Shown in pieces: positions 9,129-17,191 of a DNA stretch of 64,000 nt. The stretch spans positions 186,001 through 250,000 of the forward strand of contig NZ_JAINVF010000004.1 of NCBI RefSeq assembly GCF_020400585.1. The letters run 5' to 3'. Made by a program: the position numbers and the translations under genes. The notes under the pieces were generated by a model. That model made no database searches, had not been told where the DNA came from, and saw only the letters and a program-made list of their open reading frames with translations. Position 1 is the first letter of the stretch. Each line of letters opens with the position of its first letter. This DNA comes from Streptomyces sp. NK08204. GTDB lineage: Bacteria > Actinomycetota > Actinomycetes > Streptomycetales > Streptomycetaceae.

Positions 9129-9156
9129 GCAGGACTGGAGGATCGTCCAGTCCTGC
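9129..9156. promoter_or_regulatory. Perfect 11-bp inverted repeat before FAH-family gene
   Basis: GCAGGACTGGA, a 6-nt loop and TCCAGTCCTGC form a perfect 28-bp hairpin. It ends 50 bp before the hydrolase start and begins about 95 bp after the HxlR stop. There is no T-tract, so it could be a terminator for the regulator gene, an operator, or a leader hairpin of the hydrolase mRNA. Confidence 0.5.
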
Positions 9157-9206
9157 GATGGCCGCACCCATCGGTCGGGCGCCCGCGATCGAGGGAGATG
9201 GTGACC

Positions 9207-10064
9207 ATGAAGCTGCTGCGAGTCGGTACGGCGGGCGCGGAGCGGCCCGCGCTGCTCGATGCCGAGGGAATCCTGCGCGACCTGTCGGGCGTCGTGGACG
9301 ACATCGACGGCACGCTGCTCGCCGACGACGTCACGCTCGCCCGGATCCGCGCGGCGGCCGAGTCCGGCCGGCTGCCCGCGCTGGACGCCACCGGGCTGCG
9401 CATCGGGCCGCCGCTCGGGCGGATCGGCAAGATCGTGTGCATCGGGCTCAACTACCACGACCACGCCCGCGAGATCGGGGCGGAGCCGCCCGCCGAACCG
9501 GTCGTCTTCCTCAAGGCACCGGACACGGTCGTCGGGCCGAACGACACCGTGCTGGTGCCGCGCGGGTCCGCCAAGACCGACTGGGAGGTCGAGCTGGCCG
9601 TCGTCATCGGGCGTACGGCCCGCTACCTGGAGTCGGCCGAGGAGGCACTCGCGCACATCGCGGGGTACGCCCTCGCGCACGACGTGTCCGAGCGGGAGTT
9701 CCAGATCGAGCGGGGCGGGACCTGGGACAAAGGGAAGAACTGCGAGACGTTCAACCCGCTGGGGCCGTGGCTGGTCACCAAGGACGAGGTGGCCGACCCG
9801 CAGAAGCTGCCGATGAAGCTGTGGGTCAACGGCGAGCTGAAGCAGGACGGCAGCACGGCGGAGCAGATCTTCCCGGTGGCGGACGTCGTGCGGTACGTCA
9901 GCCGGTTCATGACGCTGTACCCCGGCGACGTCATCAACACGGGGACGCCGGCGGGGGTGGCGATGGGGCAGCCCGAGCCGAAGCCGTACCTGAAGGCCGG
10001 CGATGTCGTCGAGCTGGAGATCGACGGGCTCGGACGTCAGCGGCAGGAGTTGAAGAGCGCCTAG
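9207..10064 (+). CDS. Fumarylacetoacetate hydrolase-family protein
   Basis: 285 residues. A short N-terminal domain precedes the FAH fold with the metal-binding pattern: GLNYHDHA, the paired glutamates in DWEVELAVVIG, the Asp in AHDVSERE, and INTGTPAGV near the C-terminus. Members cleave C-C bonds of acylpyruvates or act as hydratases or decarboxylases in aromatic and sugar-acid breakdown, using Mg or Mn. ATG 9207 is chosen because GAGGGAG lies 8 nt upstream; the in-frame ATG 9198 abuts that site. Its stop shares CTAG with the convergent oxidoreductase gene. The substrate is not predictable from sequence. Confidence 0.88.
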   Translation: MKLLRVGTAGAERPALLDAEGILRDLSGVVDDIDGTLLADDVTLARIRAAAESGRLPALDATGLRIGPPLGRIGKIVCIGLNYHDHAREIGAEPPAEPVVFLKAPDTVVGPNDTVLVPRGSAKTDWEVELAVVIGRTARYLESAEEALAHIAGYALAHDVSEREFQIERGGTWDKGKNCETFNPLGPWLVTKDEVADPQKLPMKLWVNGELKQDGSTAEQIFPVADVVRYVSRFMTLYPGDVINTGTPAGVAMGQPEPKPYLKAGDVVELEIDGLGRQRQELKSA

Positions 10065-10969
10065 GCCAAGGCCTCCGCCAGCCTGCGCCACGTCTGCCGC
10101 GGCAGGTGCTCACGCGGGCCGCCGTGCACCACCTGGATCGCCACGTGGTCCGCGCCCGCCTCGTGGAACTCGGTGATCCGGTCCCGGATGCGGTCCTCCT
10201 CGCCCCAGGCGTACATCGTGTCGATCAGGCGGTCGCTGCCACCGTCGGCCAGGTCGGCCTCGGTGAAGCCGAGCCGCTGGAAGCTGTTGGTGTAGTTGGG
10301 GAGCTGGAGGTAGATCGCGAAGTGCTCGCGGGCCAGGGCGCGGGCGCGCGACGGGTCGGTCTCCGCCACGACGGCGAACTCCGGTGCCAGCAGCGGTCCT
10401 TCGCCCAGGATCTTGCGGGCCTCGGCCGTGTGCTCCGGGGTGACGAGATAGGGGATCGTGCCTGCCGCCCGGTCCCGCGACAGCTCCAGGTTCTTCGGGC
10501 CGAGGGCCGCGAGGACCCGGCGCCCGGCCGGGACACCGGCCGCGTCCAGCGCGTCCAGGTAGGCGACCAGCGCGGAGTACGGGCGGCGGTACTGGTCCGC
10601 GAGCTTGGCGTGGCTCACACCGAGGCCGAGGACGAAGCGGCCGGGGTGGGCCGACTCCAGCTCGGCGTACGCAGCCGCGCTCGCGTCGGCCTCGTGCTGC
10701 CAGATGCTCTGGATGCTCGTGCCGACGGCGAGCCGGGACGTGGCCTCCAGGAGCGGGGCGGCATGCCAGGGGGCGGGGCTGCTGCCCAGCCAGGCGGCCC
10801 CGTAGCCGAGTTCTTCCAGTTCCGCGGCGGCCTCGGCGATGGCACCGCGCCGGTCCGGGGCCTCCGAGCGGAGCCCCACGCTCCACACGCCGTACCGGCC
10901 GAGCCGGTCCTTGAGGTCCTCGACGTCCTTGACGGTGCGCGCGCTGTCCGTGTCCAGGGGCTCGGTCAT
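10061..10969 (-). CDS. LLM-class F420-dependent oxidoreductase
   Basis: 302 residues with the bacterial-luciferase-like TIM-barrel pattern. Segments such as LEELGYGAAWLGSSPAPWHAAPLLEATSRLAVGTSIQSIW and HPGRFVLGLGVSHAKLADQY are typical of the F420-linked branch (TIGR03620-like) common in actinobacteria. Such enzymes transfer hydride between F420H2 and organic substrates. The ATG at 10969 has GGAGGG 9 nt upstream. It is monocistronic and convergent with the FAH-family gene. No substrate can be named. Confidence 0.85.
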   Translation of the reverse strand: MTEPLDTDSARTVKDVEDLKDRLGRYGVWSVGLRSEAPDRRGAIAEAAAELEELGYGAAWLGSSPAPWHAAPLLEATSRLAVGTSIQSIWQHEADASAAAYAELESAHPGRFVLGLGVSHAKLADQYRRPYSALVAYLDALDAAGVPAGRRVLAALGPKNLELSRDRAAGTIPYLVTPEHTAEARKILGEGPLLAPEFAVVAETDPSRARALAREHFAIYLQLPNYTNSFQRLGFTEADLADGGSDRLIDTMYAWGEEDRIRDRITEFHEAGADHVAIQVVHGGPREHLPRQTWRRLAEALA

Positions 10970-11082
10970 CAGGTTCTTCCCTCCGGGTGGGCGTTCGTGC
11001 CGTGATCGTCGGGCACATCCGTCCCCAACCGGAGGGAGCCCCACGGTAATCCCGAATTGCTGGATCTCGGCACCCAGTTGGG

Positions 11083-11592
11083 TCAGCCGAGCTGATCGCC
11101 GAGGAACTGTTCCAGTGCCTCCACCACGAAGCGGTGGTCCTGGAGCTGGGGGAGGCCCGACACCGTCACCGCTCCGATGACGCCGACGTTCTCGACGTTG
11201 ATCGGGAACGAGCCGCCGTGGGCCGCGTACACGTCGGGGTCGAGGCGGGAGGAGTCCTCGAACGTGGTGCCCTTGGCGCGGAAGCGGGCGCCGACCAGGT
11301 AGGAGGAGGCGCCGTAGCGTTCCGTTACCCGGCGTTTGCGGTCGATCCACGCGTCGTTGTCGGGGGTCGAGCCGGGCAGGGCCGCGTGGAAGAGCTGCTG
11401 GCCGGCGCGGTGGATGTCGACGGCGAGCGGGGCCTGGCGCTCCCGGGCCATGTCCACCAACAGCGAGCCGAGGGCCCACGCGTCGTCACAGGTGAACCGG
11501 CGGAAGACCAGGCGGCGTTCCTGGGACTCCAGTTCTTCGATTCTGGGGGTGAGTTCGGGGGCGGTCCGGGGAGTGATCTGCGGGTGGTGCAT
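11083..11592 (-). CDS. GlcG/HbpS-like (heme-degrading domain, UPF0303) protein
   Basis: 169 residues. The segment SYLVGARFRAKGTTFEDSSRLDPDVYAAHGGSFPINVENVGVIGAVTVSGLPQLQDHRFVVEAL is characteristic of the HbpS/GlcG (PF03928) fold in its YBR137W-like branch. Members often sit beside oxidoreductases of sugar or glycolate catabolism; some bind heme, but many have no shown activity. The ATG overlaps the stop of the upstream dehydrogenase (TGATG), so the two are translationally coupled and probably act in the same pathway. Heme binding is a family label, not something shown here. Confidence 0.85.
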   Translation of the reverse strand: MHHPQITPRTAPELTPRIEELESQERRLVFRRFTCDDAWALGSLLVDMARERQAPLAVDIHRAGQQLFHAALPGSTPDNDAWIDRKRRVTERYGASSYLVGARFRAKGTTFEDSSRLDPDVYAAHGGSFPINVENVGVIGAVTVSGLPQLQDHRFVVEALEQFLGDQLG

Positions 11593-12671
11593 CAGAGGGT
11601 CACCGTCACCTTGTCGCGGGCGGACCGGCGGGCCGCCTCCAGTACGTCGAGGGCCGAGGCGGCCTCCAGCGCGGTCACCGGGTTGGGGCCGGCGCCGGTG
11701 AGGGCCTTCGCCACGGCTGTGTAGTAGGCGGGGTAGTCGCCCGGCACGGTCGGTACGGGGGTGCCGCCGCCGGTCAGCGGGGACTCGCCGGCGCCCAGCC
11801 GGCCCCACAGGGTCTCGGGCTCGGCGCCCCAGGCCGGGCCCGGCCGCAGTCCTTCCCGCAGCGCCGCTTCCTGTGGGTCCAGGCCGTACTTCACGTAGCC
11901 CGCCCGTGAGCCCAGCACCCGGAAACGCGGGCCGAGTTGGGGAGCCGTCGCGGAGACGTAGAGGTGGGAGCGGACGCCGCCGGCGTGGGTGAGCGCGATG
12001 AAGGTGTCGTCGTCCGTCTCGGCGCCGGGACGGCGCAGGTCGGTCTCGGCGTAGACCTCGGTGGCCGGGCCGAACAGGACCAGGGCCTGGTCGACGAGGT
12101 GGCTGCCGAGGTCGTAGAGCAGGCCTCCGACCTCCGCCGGGTCGCCGGACTCGCGCCAGCCGCCCTTGGGCTGGGGGCGCCAGCGCTCGAAGCGGGACTC
12201 GAAGCGCCGGACGTCGCCCAGGGCGCCGTCCGCCAGCAGCTTGCGCAGGGTCAGGAAGTCGTTGTCCCAACGGCGGTTCTGGAAGACCGACAGGAGCAGG
12301 CCGCGCTCGTCGGCGAGGGCGGCCAGTTCCCGCGCCTCGGCCGCCGTACCCGCCACCGGCTTGTCCACGACCACCGGCAGACCCGCCTTGAGGGCGGCGG
12401 TGGCGAGCGGTACGTGTGTCCTGTTCGGGGAGGCGATGACGATCAGGTCCAGCTCGTCGGCACGGTCGAACAGCTCGTCGGGGGTGCCGGTGAGGCGGAC
12501 GTCCGGGAACTCCGCGCCGGCCTGTTCCTGCCGCCCGGGGTTCGAGGTGACCACCGTGTCCAGGGCGAGGCCCTCGGTGGCGGCGATCAGCGGGGCGTGG
12601 AACACCGAGCCTGCGAGGCCGTAGCCGATCAGCCCGACGCGGAGGGGAGGGACCGGGGGAGTAGCAGTCAT
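11592..12671 (-). CDS. Gfo/Idh/MocA-family NAD(P)-dependent dehydrogenase
   Basis: 359 residues. The N-terminal Rossmann motif is GLIGYGLAGSVFHAPLI, followed by the EKP-type signature in modified form (VVVDKPVAGTAAEA) and the C-terminal domain motif GGLLYDLGSHLVDQALVLFG with the active-site Asp and His. The family oxidises sugars, inositols and related polyols. It heads a two-gene operon with the GlcG-like protein. A perfect inverted repeat sits immediately before its start and probably mediates repression by the divergent ROK regulator. Confidence 0.9.
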   Translation of the reverse strand: MTATPPVPPLRVGLIGYGLAGSVFHAPLIAATEGLALDTVVTSNPGRQEQAGAEFPDVRLTGTPDELFDRADELDLIVIASPNRTHVPLATAALKAGLPVVVDKPVAGTAAEARELAALADERGLLLSVFQNRRWDNDFLTLRKLLADGALGDVRRFESRFERWRPQPKGGWRESGDPAEVGGLLYDLGSHLVDQALVLFGPATEVYAETDLRRPGAETDDDTFIALTHAGGVRSHLYVSATAPQLGPRFRVLGSRAGYVKYGLDPQEAALREGLRPGPAWGAEPETLWGRLGAGESPLTGGGTPVPTVPGDYPAYYTAVAKALTGAGPNPVTALEAASALDVLEAARRSARDKVTVTL

Positions 12672-12678
12672 GGCTCCC

Positions 12679-12703
12679 ACTTTGGCAACGCTGTTGCCAA
12701 AGT
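12679..12703. promoter_or_regulatory. Perfect operator between dehydrogenase and ROK regulator
   Basis: ACTTTGGCAAC-GCT-GTTGCCAAAGT is an 11-bp perfect inverted repeat with a 3-bp centre, ending 8 bp before the dehydrogenase start and about 25 bp before the ROK gene. Its size and position fit a repressor site blocking the dehydrogenase promoter and possibly autoregulating the ROK gene. Confidence 0.72.
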
Positions 12704-12728
12704 GCAAGCGGGGCGGAGAATGGGTGGG

Positions 12729-14000
12729 GTGAGCGGCGTGAGCGGAGTGAACAGGACGAAGGGCGGCGGCGGGCCCGTGGGCGCGAAGCCGGTGGGGGCG
12801 AAGCCCGTGGGGGCGAATCTGCTCGCGGTGCGCAGTCACAACACCGCGCTGGTGCTGGACCTGCTGCGGTCGGCCGGAGCGGAGGGCATCAGCCGGCTGG
12901 AGCTGGCCGATCGGACCGGGCTGACCCCGCAGGCCGTCAGCAAGATCACCGCGCGGCTGCGGGAGGAGGGTTTCGCGGCGGAGGCCGGGCGCCGGGCGTC
13001 CACCGGGGGCAAGCCGCGCACCGTACTGCGGCTCGTACCGGAGGCGGGGCATGCGGTGGGGACCCATCTGGACCGGGACGAGCTGCGGGCCGTGCTGGTG
13101 GATCTCGACGGGACCGTGGTGGACGAGCGGCGCCGGGCGGTGGACCTGGGGGCCGGGGCGGAGGCCGTGCTGGGGGTTGTCGTGACGGAGGTGGCCGGGC
13201 TGGTGGGGGACGTGCTCGCAGGCGTCGCGCCGGAGGGCGGCCCCGGGCTCGCGGGCGTGGCGTCGGAGGACGGCCCCGGGCTCGCGGGCGTGGCGCCGGG
13301 CGGTGGCCCGGGGCCCGGGAAGGCCGGGTCACTGCTCGGAGTCGGGGTGGCCCTGCCGGGCCCGCTCGATCACACCCGCGGTGTGCTGCACCGGGTGACC
13401 GGGTTCCCGGACTGGGAGGGGTTCCCGATGCGGGACGCGCTGGCGGAGCGGTTGGGGGTGCCGGTCGTGGTCGACAAGGACACGAACGCGGCGGCGCTCG
13501 GGCTGTCCGTGGCGGGCGAGGGGGCCGGGGGCGGGTCGTTCGCGTACCTGCACCTCGGTACGGGGCTGGGGGCCGGGCTCGTCATCGGCGGCAGCGTGCA
13601 CCGGGGGGCGCGGACCGGGGCGGGAGAGTTCGGCCACCAGGTGATCCAGCTGGACGGTCCCCTGTGCGAGTGCGGGGACCAGGGGTGTGTGGAGGTGCTG
13701 TGCCTGGAGGCCGTACGACGCGGGGACATGGGTGAGGCGGCCCGGGTGCTGGGAGTGGCGGCCGGGAATCTTGCGGGGCTGCTGGACATCGATGCGGTGT
13801 TGCTCGGGGGGCGGACGGTGGGGGCGGCGCCGGAGGTGTTCGTCTCGGGGGTGGCAGAGGTGCTTGCCGCGCGGGCACGCAGGGAGGGGGCCCTGGGAGA
13901 GGCGGTGCCGGTGAGGGTGGTGCCGAGGGGGGAGCGGGTGGTCGCCGAGGGGGCCGCGCAGTTGCTCCTGGCGCCGCTGTTCGGGCGGGCCGGTGGCTGA
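12729..14000 (+). CDS. ROK-family transcriptional regulator
   Basis: 423 residues. A MarR-like winged helix at about 40-100 (LVLDLLRSAGAEGISRLELADRTGLTPQAVSKITARL) is fused to a ROK sugar-binding domain with KDTNAAALG, HLGTGLGAGLVIGG, GAGEFGHQ and the zinc motif CECGDQGCVE near residue 313. ROK repressors release DNA on binding sugars. GTG 12729 has GGAGA 9 nt upstream and is preferred to ATG 12720. An unusual internal Gly-Pro-rich insertion (GVAPEGGPGLAGVASEDGPG) lies between the lobes. It is divergent from the dehydrogenase/GlcG-like operon that it probably controls. Confidence 0.86.
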   Translation: MSGVSGVNRTKGGGGPVGAKPVGAKPVGANLLAVRSHNTALVLDLLRSAGAEGISRLELADRTGLTPQAVSKITARLREEGFAAEAGRRASTGGKPRTVLRLVPEAGHAVGTHLDRDELRAVLVDLDGTVVDERRRAVDLGAGAEAVLGVVVTEVAGLVGDVLAGVAPEGGPGLAGVASEDGPGLAGVAPGGGPGPGKAGSLLGVGVALPGPLDHTRGVLHRVTGFPDWEGFPMRDALAERLGVPVVVDKDTNAAALGLSVAGEGAGGGSFAYLHLGTGLGAGLVIGGSVHRGARTGAGEFGHQVIQLDGPLCECGDQGCVEVLCLEAVRRGDMGEAARVLGVAAGNLAGLLDIDAVLLGGRTVGAAPEVFVSGVAEVLAARARREGALGEAVPVRVVPRGERVVAEGAAQLLLAPLFGRAGG

Positions 14001-14009
14001 GCACAGGGG

Positions 14010-14114
14010 GTGAGGAGGCAAGGGCGTACGGCCCCGGCGATCCTCGAGGACCCGGACCACCCCGGTGCCGCGGAGGTCCATGCCCGCATCGCCGGACTCC
14101 GGGGCGGCCGGTAG
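14010..14114 (+). pseudogene. Possible C-terminal remnant of a lost gene
   Basis: A 34-codon frame reads protein-like sequence (AILEDPDHPGAAEVHARIAG) and then stops. It has good codon bias but no room for a complete domain. It may be the tail of a gene whose 5' part was deleted, or chance. Confidence 0.2.
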
Positions 14115-14208
14115 GCGCCGGGCGGGTCCGCTGATCGGGCGGACTTCTCCCAGCCCGCCGGAGTGGCGGCCCCGGGCCCCGGCGCCCTCCCGGCATGGTT
14201 ATGTGTTC

Positions 14209-15321
14209 ATGCGACTGTCCACACCTCTGTGCCTGTGCTCCCTGTGCCTCGTCACAGCCGCCGTCCTCGTGTCCGTCCCGGCACGGGCCGCCGCTCGCGC
14301 GGGCGCCGCGGCCCCCTCCTGCGCCCATGCCGGTGACCACGCCTTTCCGCTGGCCACACGGATCCGCGGCGGGCCCGACTCCTATACGGCGGGCGGCGGC
14401 TACGGCACCTGGTACATCGACCTCACCAACACCACCGACCGGACCTGCACCGACATCCACCCGGTCGTCGTCCTCACCGACGCCAGACGGGTCCTGCGGC
14501 CGGGGCAGCCCCGGCTGGACTTCTACGACGGCTCCCGTCCCCGGCCGGTGACGTTCGCCGGCACGGACGAGCAGGAACTGGTCGGGGTGCTCGGCGGGGA
14601 CGGGTTCCGCGGGTTCATCGTGCCGCCCGGCAAGACCATCAGCGTCAAGGTCAGGCTCGCCCTCACCGCGGACGCCGTGGCGGACAAGGTGACCGCCAAC
14701 GCCGCCGTCGTACAGCGCCGGGGCCAGGACGGGGACTGGGTCGGGGAGTCCAACGACTACCGGTTCGACGTCGGGCCGCGGCAGACCGACCAGCAGGGCC
14801 GGCAGGACCAGCAGAACCAACAGGGTCAAGCGGACCAGCAGAACCAGCAGGGTCGACCGGACCAGCAGAGCCAGCAAGGTCGGAAGAACCAGCAGGGTCA
14901 AGCGGACCAGCAGAGCCAGCGGGACCAGCAGAACCAGCAGGGTCAACCGGACCAGCAGAGCCAGCAAGGTCGGAAGAACCAGCAGGGCCAGCAGAACCAG
15001 GACCAGCAGAGCCAGCAGAAGCAGAACCAGGAGACCCAACCGGGCCGGCAGAACCAACAGGACCAGCAGGACCAGCAGGACCAGGGCGGCCAGGACGGGG
15101 GCGGCCAGGACGGGGGCGGTGGCGACGCCTCCGGTGAACCCAGGTCCCCAGACGGAACTGTCGGCCCCGATGCCACTCCACCCTTCGCCGAGGAGGCCGA
15201 GGAACGGGCACGGGAGCTGGCGAGCACCGGGCTCCAGCGGGCGCACTGGCTGCTCGCGGCCGGCACCGCCCTGCTCGCCGCGGGTGGCGGCGCGTTCCTG
15301 TTCACCCGGCGACGCCGCTGA
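14209..15321 (+). CDS. Sortase-anchored (LASTG) Gln-rich surface protein
   Basis: 370 residues. A signal peptide (residues 1-30, MRLSTPLCLCSLCLVTAAVLV) is followed by a globular domain of about 160 residues (TWYIDLTNTTDRTCTDIHP), then a roughly 110-residue low-complexity tract of DQQNQQGQ/DQQSQQGR units, then the sorting signal LASTG, a hydrophobic helix and RRRR. LAxTG is the substrate pattern of streptomycete class E sortases. The Gln/Asn/Asp tract is likely an extended wall-spanning stalk. GTG 14203 is an alternative start 2 codons upstream. A class F sortase lies 3 kb downstream, but LAxTG proteins are normally processed by SrtE enzymes elsewhere in the genome. Confidence 0.82.
   Translation: MRLSTPLCLCSLCLVTAAVLVSVPARAAARAGAAAPSCAHAGDHAFPLATRIRGGPDSYTAGGGYGTWYIDLTNTTDRTCTDIHPVVVLTDARRVLRPGQPRLDFYDGSRPRPVTFAGTDEQELVGVLGGDGFRGFIVPPGKTISVKVRLALTADAVADKVTANAAVVQRRGQDGDWVGESNDYRFDVGPRQTDQQGRQDQQNQQGQADQQNQQGRPDQQSQQGRKNQQGQADQQSQRDQQNQQGQPDQQSQQGRKNQQGQQNQDQQSQQKQNQETQPGRQNQQDQQDQQDQGGQDGGGQDGGGGDASGEPRSPDGTVGPDATPPFAEEAEERARELASTGLQRAHWLLAAGTALLAAGGGAFLFTRRRR
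14790..15115 (+). repeat. Coding repeat tract (Gln-rich stalk)
   Basis: Imperfect direct repeats built on GACCAGCAGAACCAGCAGGG encode DQQNQQG-type units. The tract is likely to vary in copy number by replication slippage and to be prone to assembly error. Confidence 0.75.
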
Positions 15322-15330
15322 GGCACCATC

Positions 15331-15420
15331 GCCGCGGATACGGCCGGCGCCGCGGATACGGCCGGCGCCGCGGATACGGCCGGCATTGCGGGTACGGCCG
15401 GCATTGCGGGTACGGCCGGC
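15331..15420. repeat. Five 18-bp tandem repeats
   Basis: Three identical copies of GCCGCGGATACGGCCGGC are followed by two of ATTGCGGGTACGGCCGGC, head to tail, starting 10 bp after the LASTG gene stop. Each copy ends with the palindrome GCCGGC. The unit is a multiple of 3, but no gene start supports translation. Confidence 0.9.
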
Positions 15421-15551
15421 GGCAACCGGTATCAAGGGGTGATCGACGGGGGTACGGATCACCCAGGTCTGACTAGGCTGGGCGCGTCGGTACGCCGTGG
15501 TTCCGGCGCCCCCAGCTTTCTCGACCGTACGTACGCAGGAGACGCAAAGAC

Positions 15552-16331
15552 ATGGCAGAGCGCAAGCCCATCGAGTCGTGGCTCACCGACATGGACGGCG
15601 TTTTGATCCACGAGGGGGTTCCGATCCCGGGCGCCGACGCCTTCCTCAAGAAGCTGCGCGAGTCGGGGCGGCCGTTCCTGGTGCTCACCAACAACTCCAT
15701 GTACACCGCCCGTGACCTGCACGCCCGGCTGCGGCGGATGGGCCTGGAGGTGCCGGTGGAGAACATCTGGACCTCGGCCCTCGCCACCGCCCAGTTCATG
15801 AACGACCAGCGGCCCGGCGGAACCGCGTACGTCATCGGCGAGGCGGGTCTGACCACCGCCCTGCACGACATCGGCTACATACTCACCGACCAGGACCCCG
15901 ACTTCGTGATCCTCGGCGAGACCCGCACCTACTCCTTCGAGGCCATGACGAAGGCCGTGCGTCTGATCAACGGCGGCGCCCGGTTCATCGCCACCAACCC
16001 CGACAACGTCGGCCCCTCGACCGAGGGCGCCCTGCCGGCCACCGGTTCCGTCGCCGCCCTGATCACCGCCGCGACCGGCAAGAAGCCGTACTTCGTCGGC
16101 AAGCCCAACCCGCTGATGATGCGCGCCGGGCTCAACGCGATCGGCGCCCACTCGGAGACCTCCGCGATGATCGGCGACCGTATGGACACCGACGTACTCG
16201 CGGGCCTGGAGGCCGGCATGCGGACCTTCCTGGTGCTCAGTGGCGTCACCCAGCCCGACGAGGTCGACCTGTACCCCTTCCGCCCCTCGAAGATCGTGGA
16301 CTCCATCGCGGATCTGGTCGAGCTGGTCTGA
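15552..16331 (+). CDS. HAD-superfamily IIA (NagD-like) phosphatase
   Basis: 259 residues. It has the HAD motif I DMDGVLIHEG (nucleophile Asp13, acid Asp15), motif II LTNNS, and motif IV GDRMDTDVLAG near residue 208, with the type IIA cap between motifs II and III. NagD-type enzymes dephosphorylate nucleotide monophosphates and sugar phosphates. A GGAG lies 10 nt before the ATG. It is a single gene between the surface-protein genes and probably unrelated to them functionally. The physiological substrate cannot be predicted. Confidence 0.9.
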   Translation: MAERKPIESWLTDMDGVLIHEGVPIPGADAFLKKLRESGRPFLVLTNNSMYTARDLHARLRRMGLEVPVENIWTSALATAQFMNDQRPGGTAYVIGEAGLTTALHDIGYILTDQDPDFVILGETRTYSFEAMTKAVRLINGGARFIATNPDNVGPSTEGALPATGSVAALITAATGKKPYFVGKPNPLMMRAGLNAIGAHSETSAMIGDRMDTDVLAGLEAGMRTFLVLSGVTQPDEVDLYPFRPSKIVDSIADLVELV

Positions 16332-16436
16332 GCAGGTCTTTCAAACCCTTTCCCACCCGTACGGAGCAATTGCGCGCCTCCTTGGGATGCGGAGGCGCGC
16401 CGTCCGGGGGAACCTCCCACTGTCTGGAGGTTCACG

Positions 16437-17180
16437 ATGGGCTCACTACGCCTCACTTTCTGCACAGGACTCCTGGCCGCCACCGTCCTCTCCCCGGCGG
16501 CGTACGCCGCCGACGACGACGGCCACGGACTCTCCGTGACCCCGAAGTCCCCGTTCCCCGGCTCCGACGTGTCCCTTCGGGTGCGCGGCTGCACGGGGCC
16601 ACAGGGCACCGCCGTCTCGGGCGCGTTCGTCTCCGACGCGCGGCTGAGCGGCAGACAGGGCACCCTGTCCGGGGAGACCCGCGTCCGCTCCTCGATCAGG
16701 CCCGGGTCCTACGACGTGAAGGTCGACTGCGTCGACTACACGGTCACCCGCAGGATCACCGTGGTGGACAGGGACCCCGGGCCCTCCGGTCACTCGGACC
16801 ACGCCGACCACCGTGAGACCACCTGGGACAGCTCCGGGTACGCGGGCCGGTCCGATCAGCCGGGCCGACCCGATCAGGCCGACCCCTTCGGCCGGTCCGA
16901 CCAGCCGGGCCGACCCGATCAGCCGGGCCGGTCCGATCAGCCGGGCCGACCCGATCAGGCCGACCCCTTCGGCCGCTCCGACCAGTCCGGCGGGCCCGCC
17001 ACGCCCGTCGCCCCGGTCGACGCGGGCGGTGGCGGCACCGCGGCCTCCGCCTCCGCGGACAACCGGGACGCCCGCGCCGCGGGGCCCGGCACCGTGCAGA
17101 CGGTGACCGGCCTGGTGCTCGCCGGGATCGCAGCGGTCGCCGTCGGGCTGCGCGCCCGCCGCAGCCGGGGCCCGCGCTGA
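16437..17180 (+). CDS. Secreted repeat-containing surface protein, partner of class F sortase
   Basis: 247 residues. A signal peptide with cleavage after AAYA (about residue 24) precedes a beta-rich domain with one Cys pair (GCTG...VDCVDY), then a tract of GRSDQPGRPDQ and ADPF units, then a C-terminal hydrophobic helix and RARRSRGPR. No canonical LPxTG is visible before the helix, so anchoring may be by the membrane helix itself. It lies 11 bp upstream of the class F sortase gene, and this pairing recurs in streptomycetes. The function of the pair is unknown. Confidence 0.78.
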   Translation: MGSLRLTFCTGLLAATVLSPAAYAADDDGHGLSVTPKSPFPGSDVSLRVRGCTGPQGTAVSGAFVSDARLSGRQGTLSGETRVRSSIRPGSYDVKVDCVDYTVTRRITVVDRDPGPSGHSDHADHRETTWDSSGYAGRSDQPGRPDQADPFGRSDQPGRPDQPGRSDQPGRPDQADPFGRSDQSGGPATPVAPVDAGGGGTAASASADNRDARAAGPGTVQTVTGLVLAGIAAVAVGLRARRSRGPR

Positions 17181-17191
17181 GGACGGGCGCC

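Noticed and set aside
14003..15330. LASTG protein as a collagen-like or adhesin phase-variable gene
   Set aside because: The repeats are Gln/Asn/Asp-rich and lack the Gly-x-y pattern; no homopolymeric tract in the promoter supports phase variation.
13582..15462. A long leftward frame rich in Leu/Val/Ala repeats
   Set aside because: It is the complement of the Gln-rich repeat gene and ROK gene; the repetitive composition explains it.
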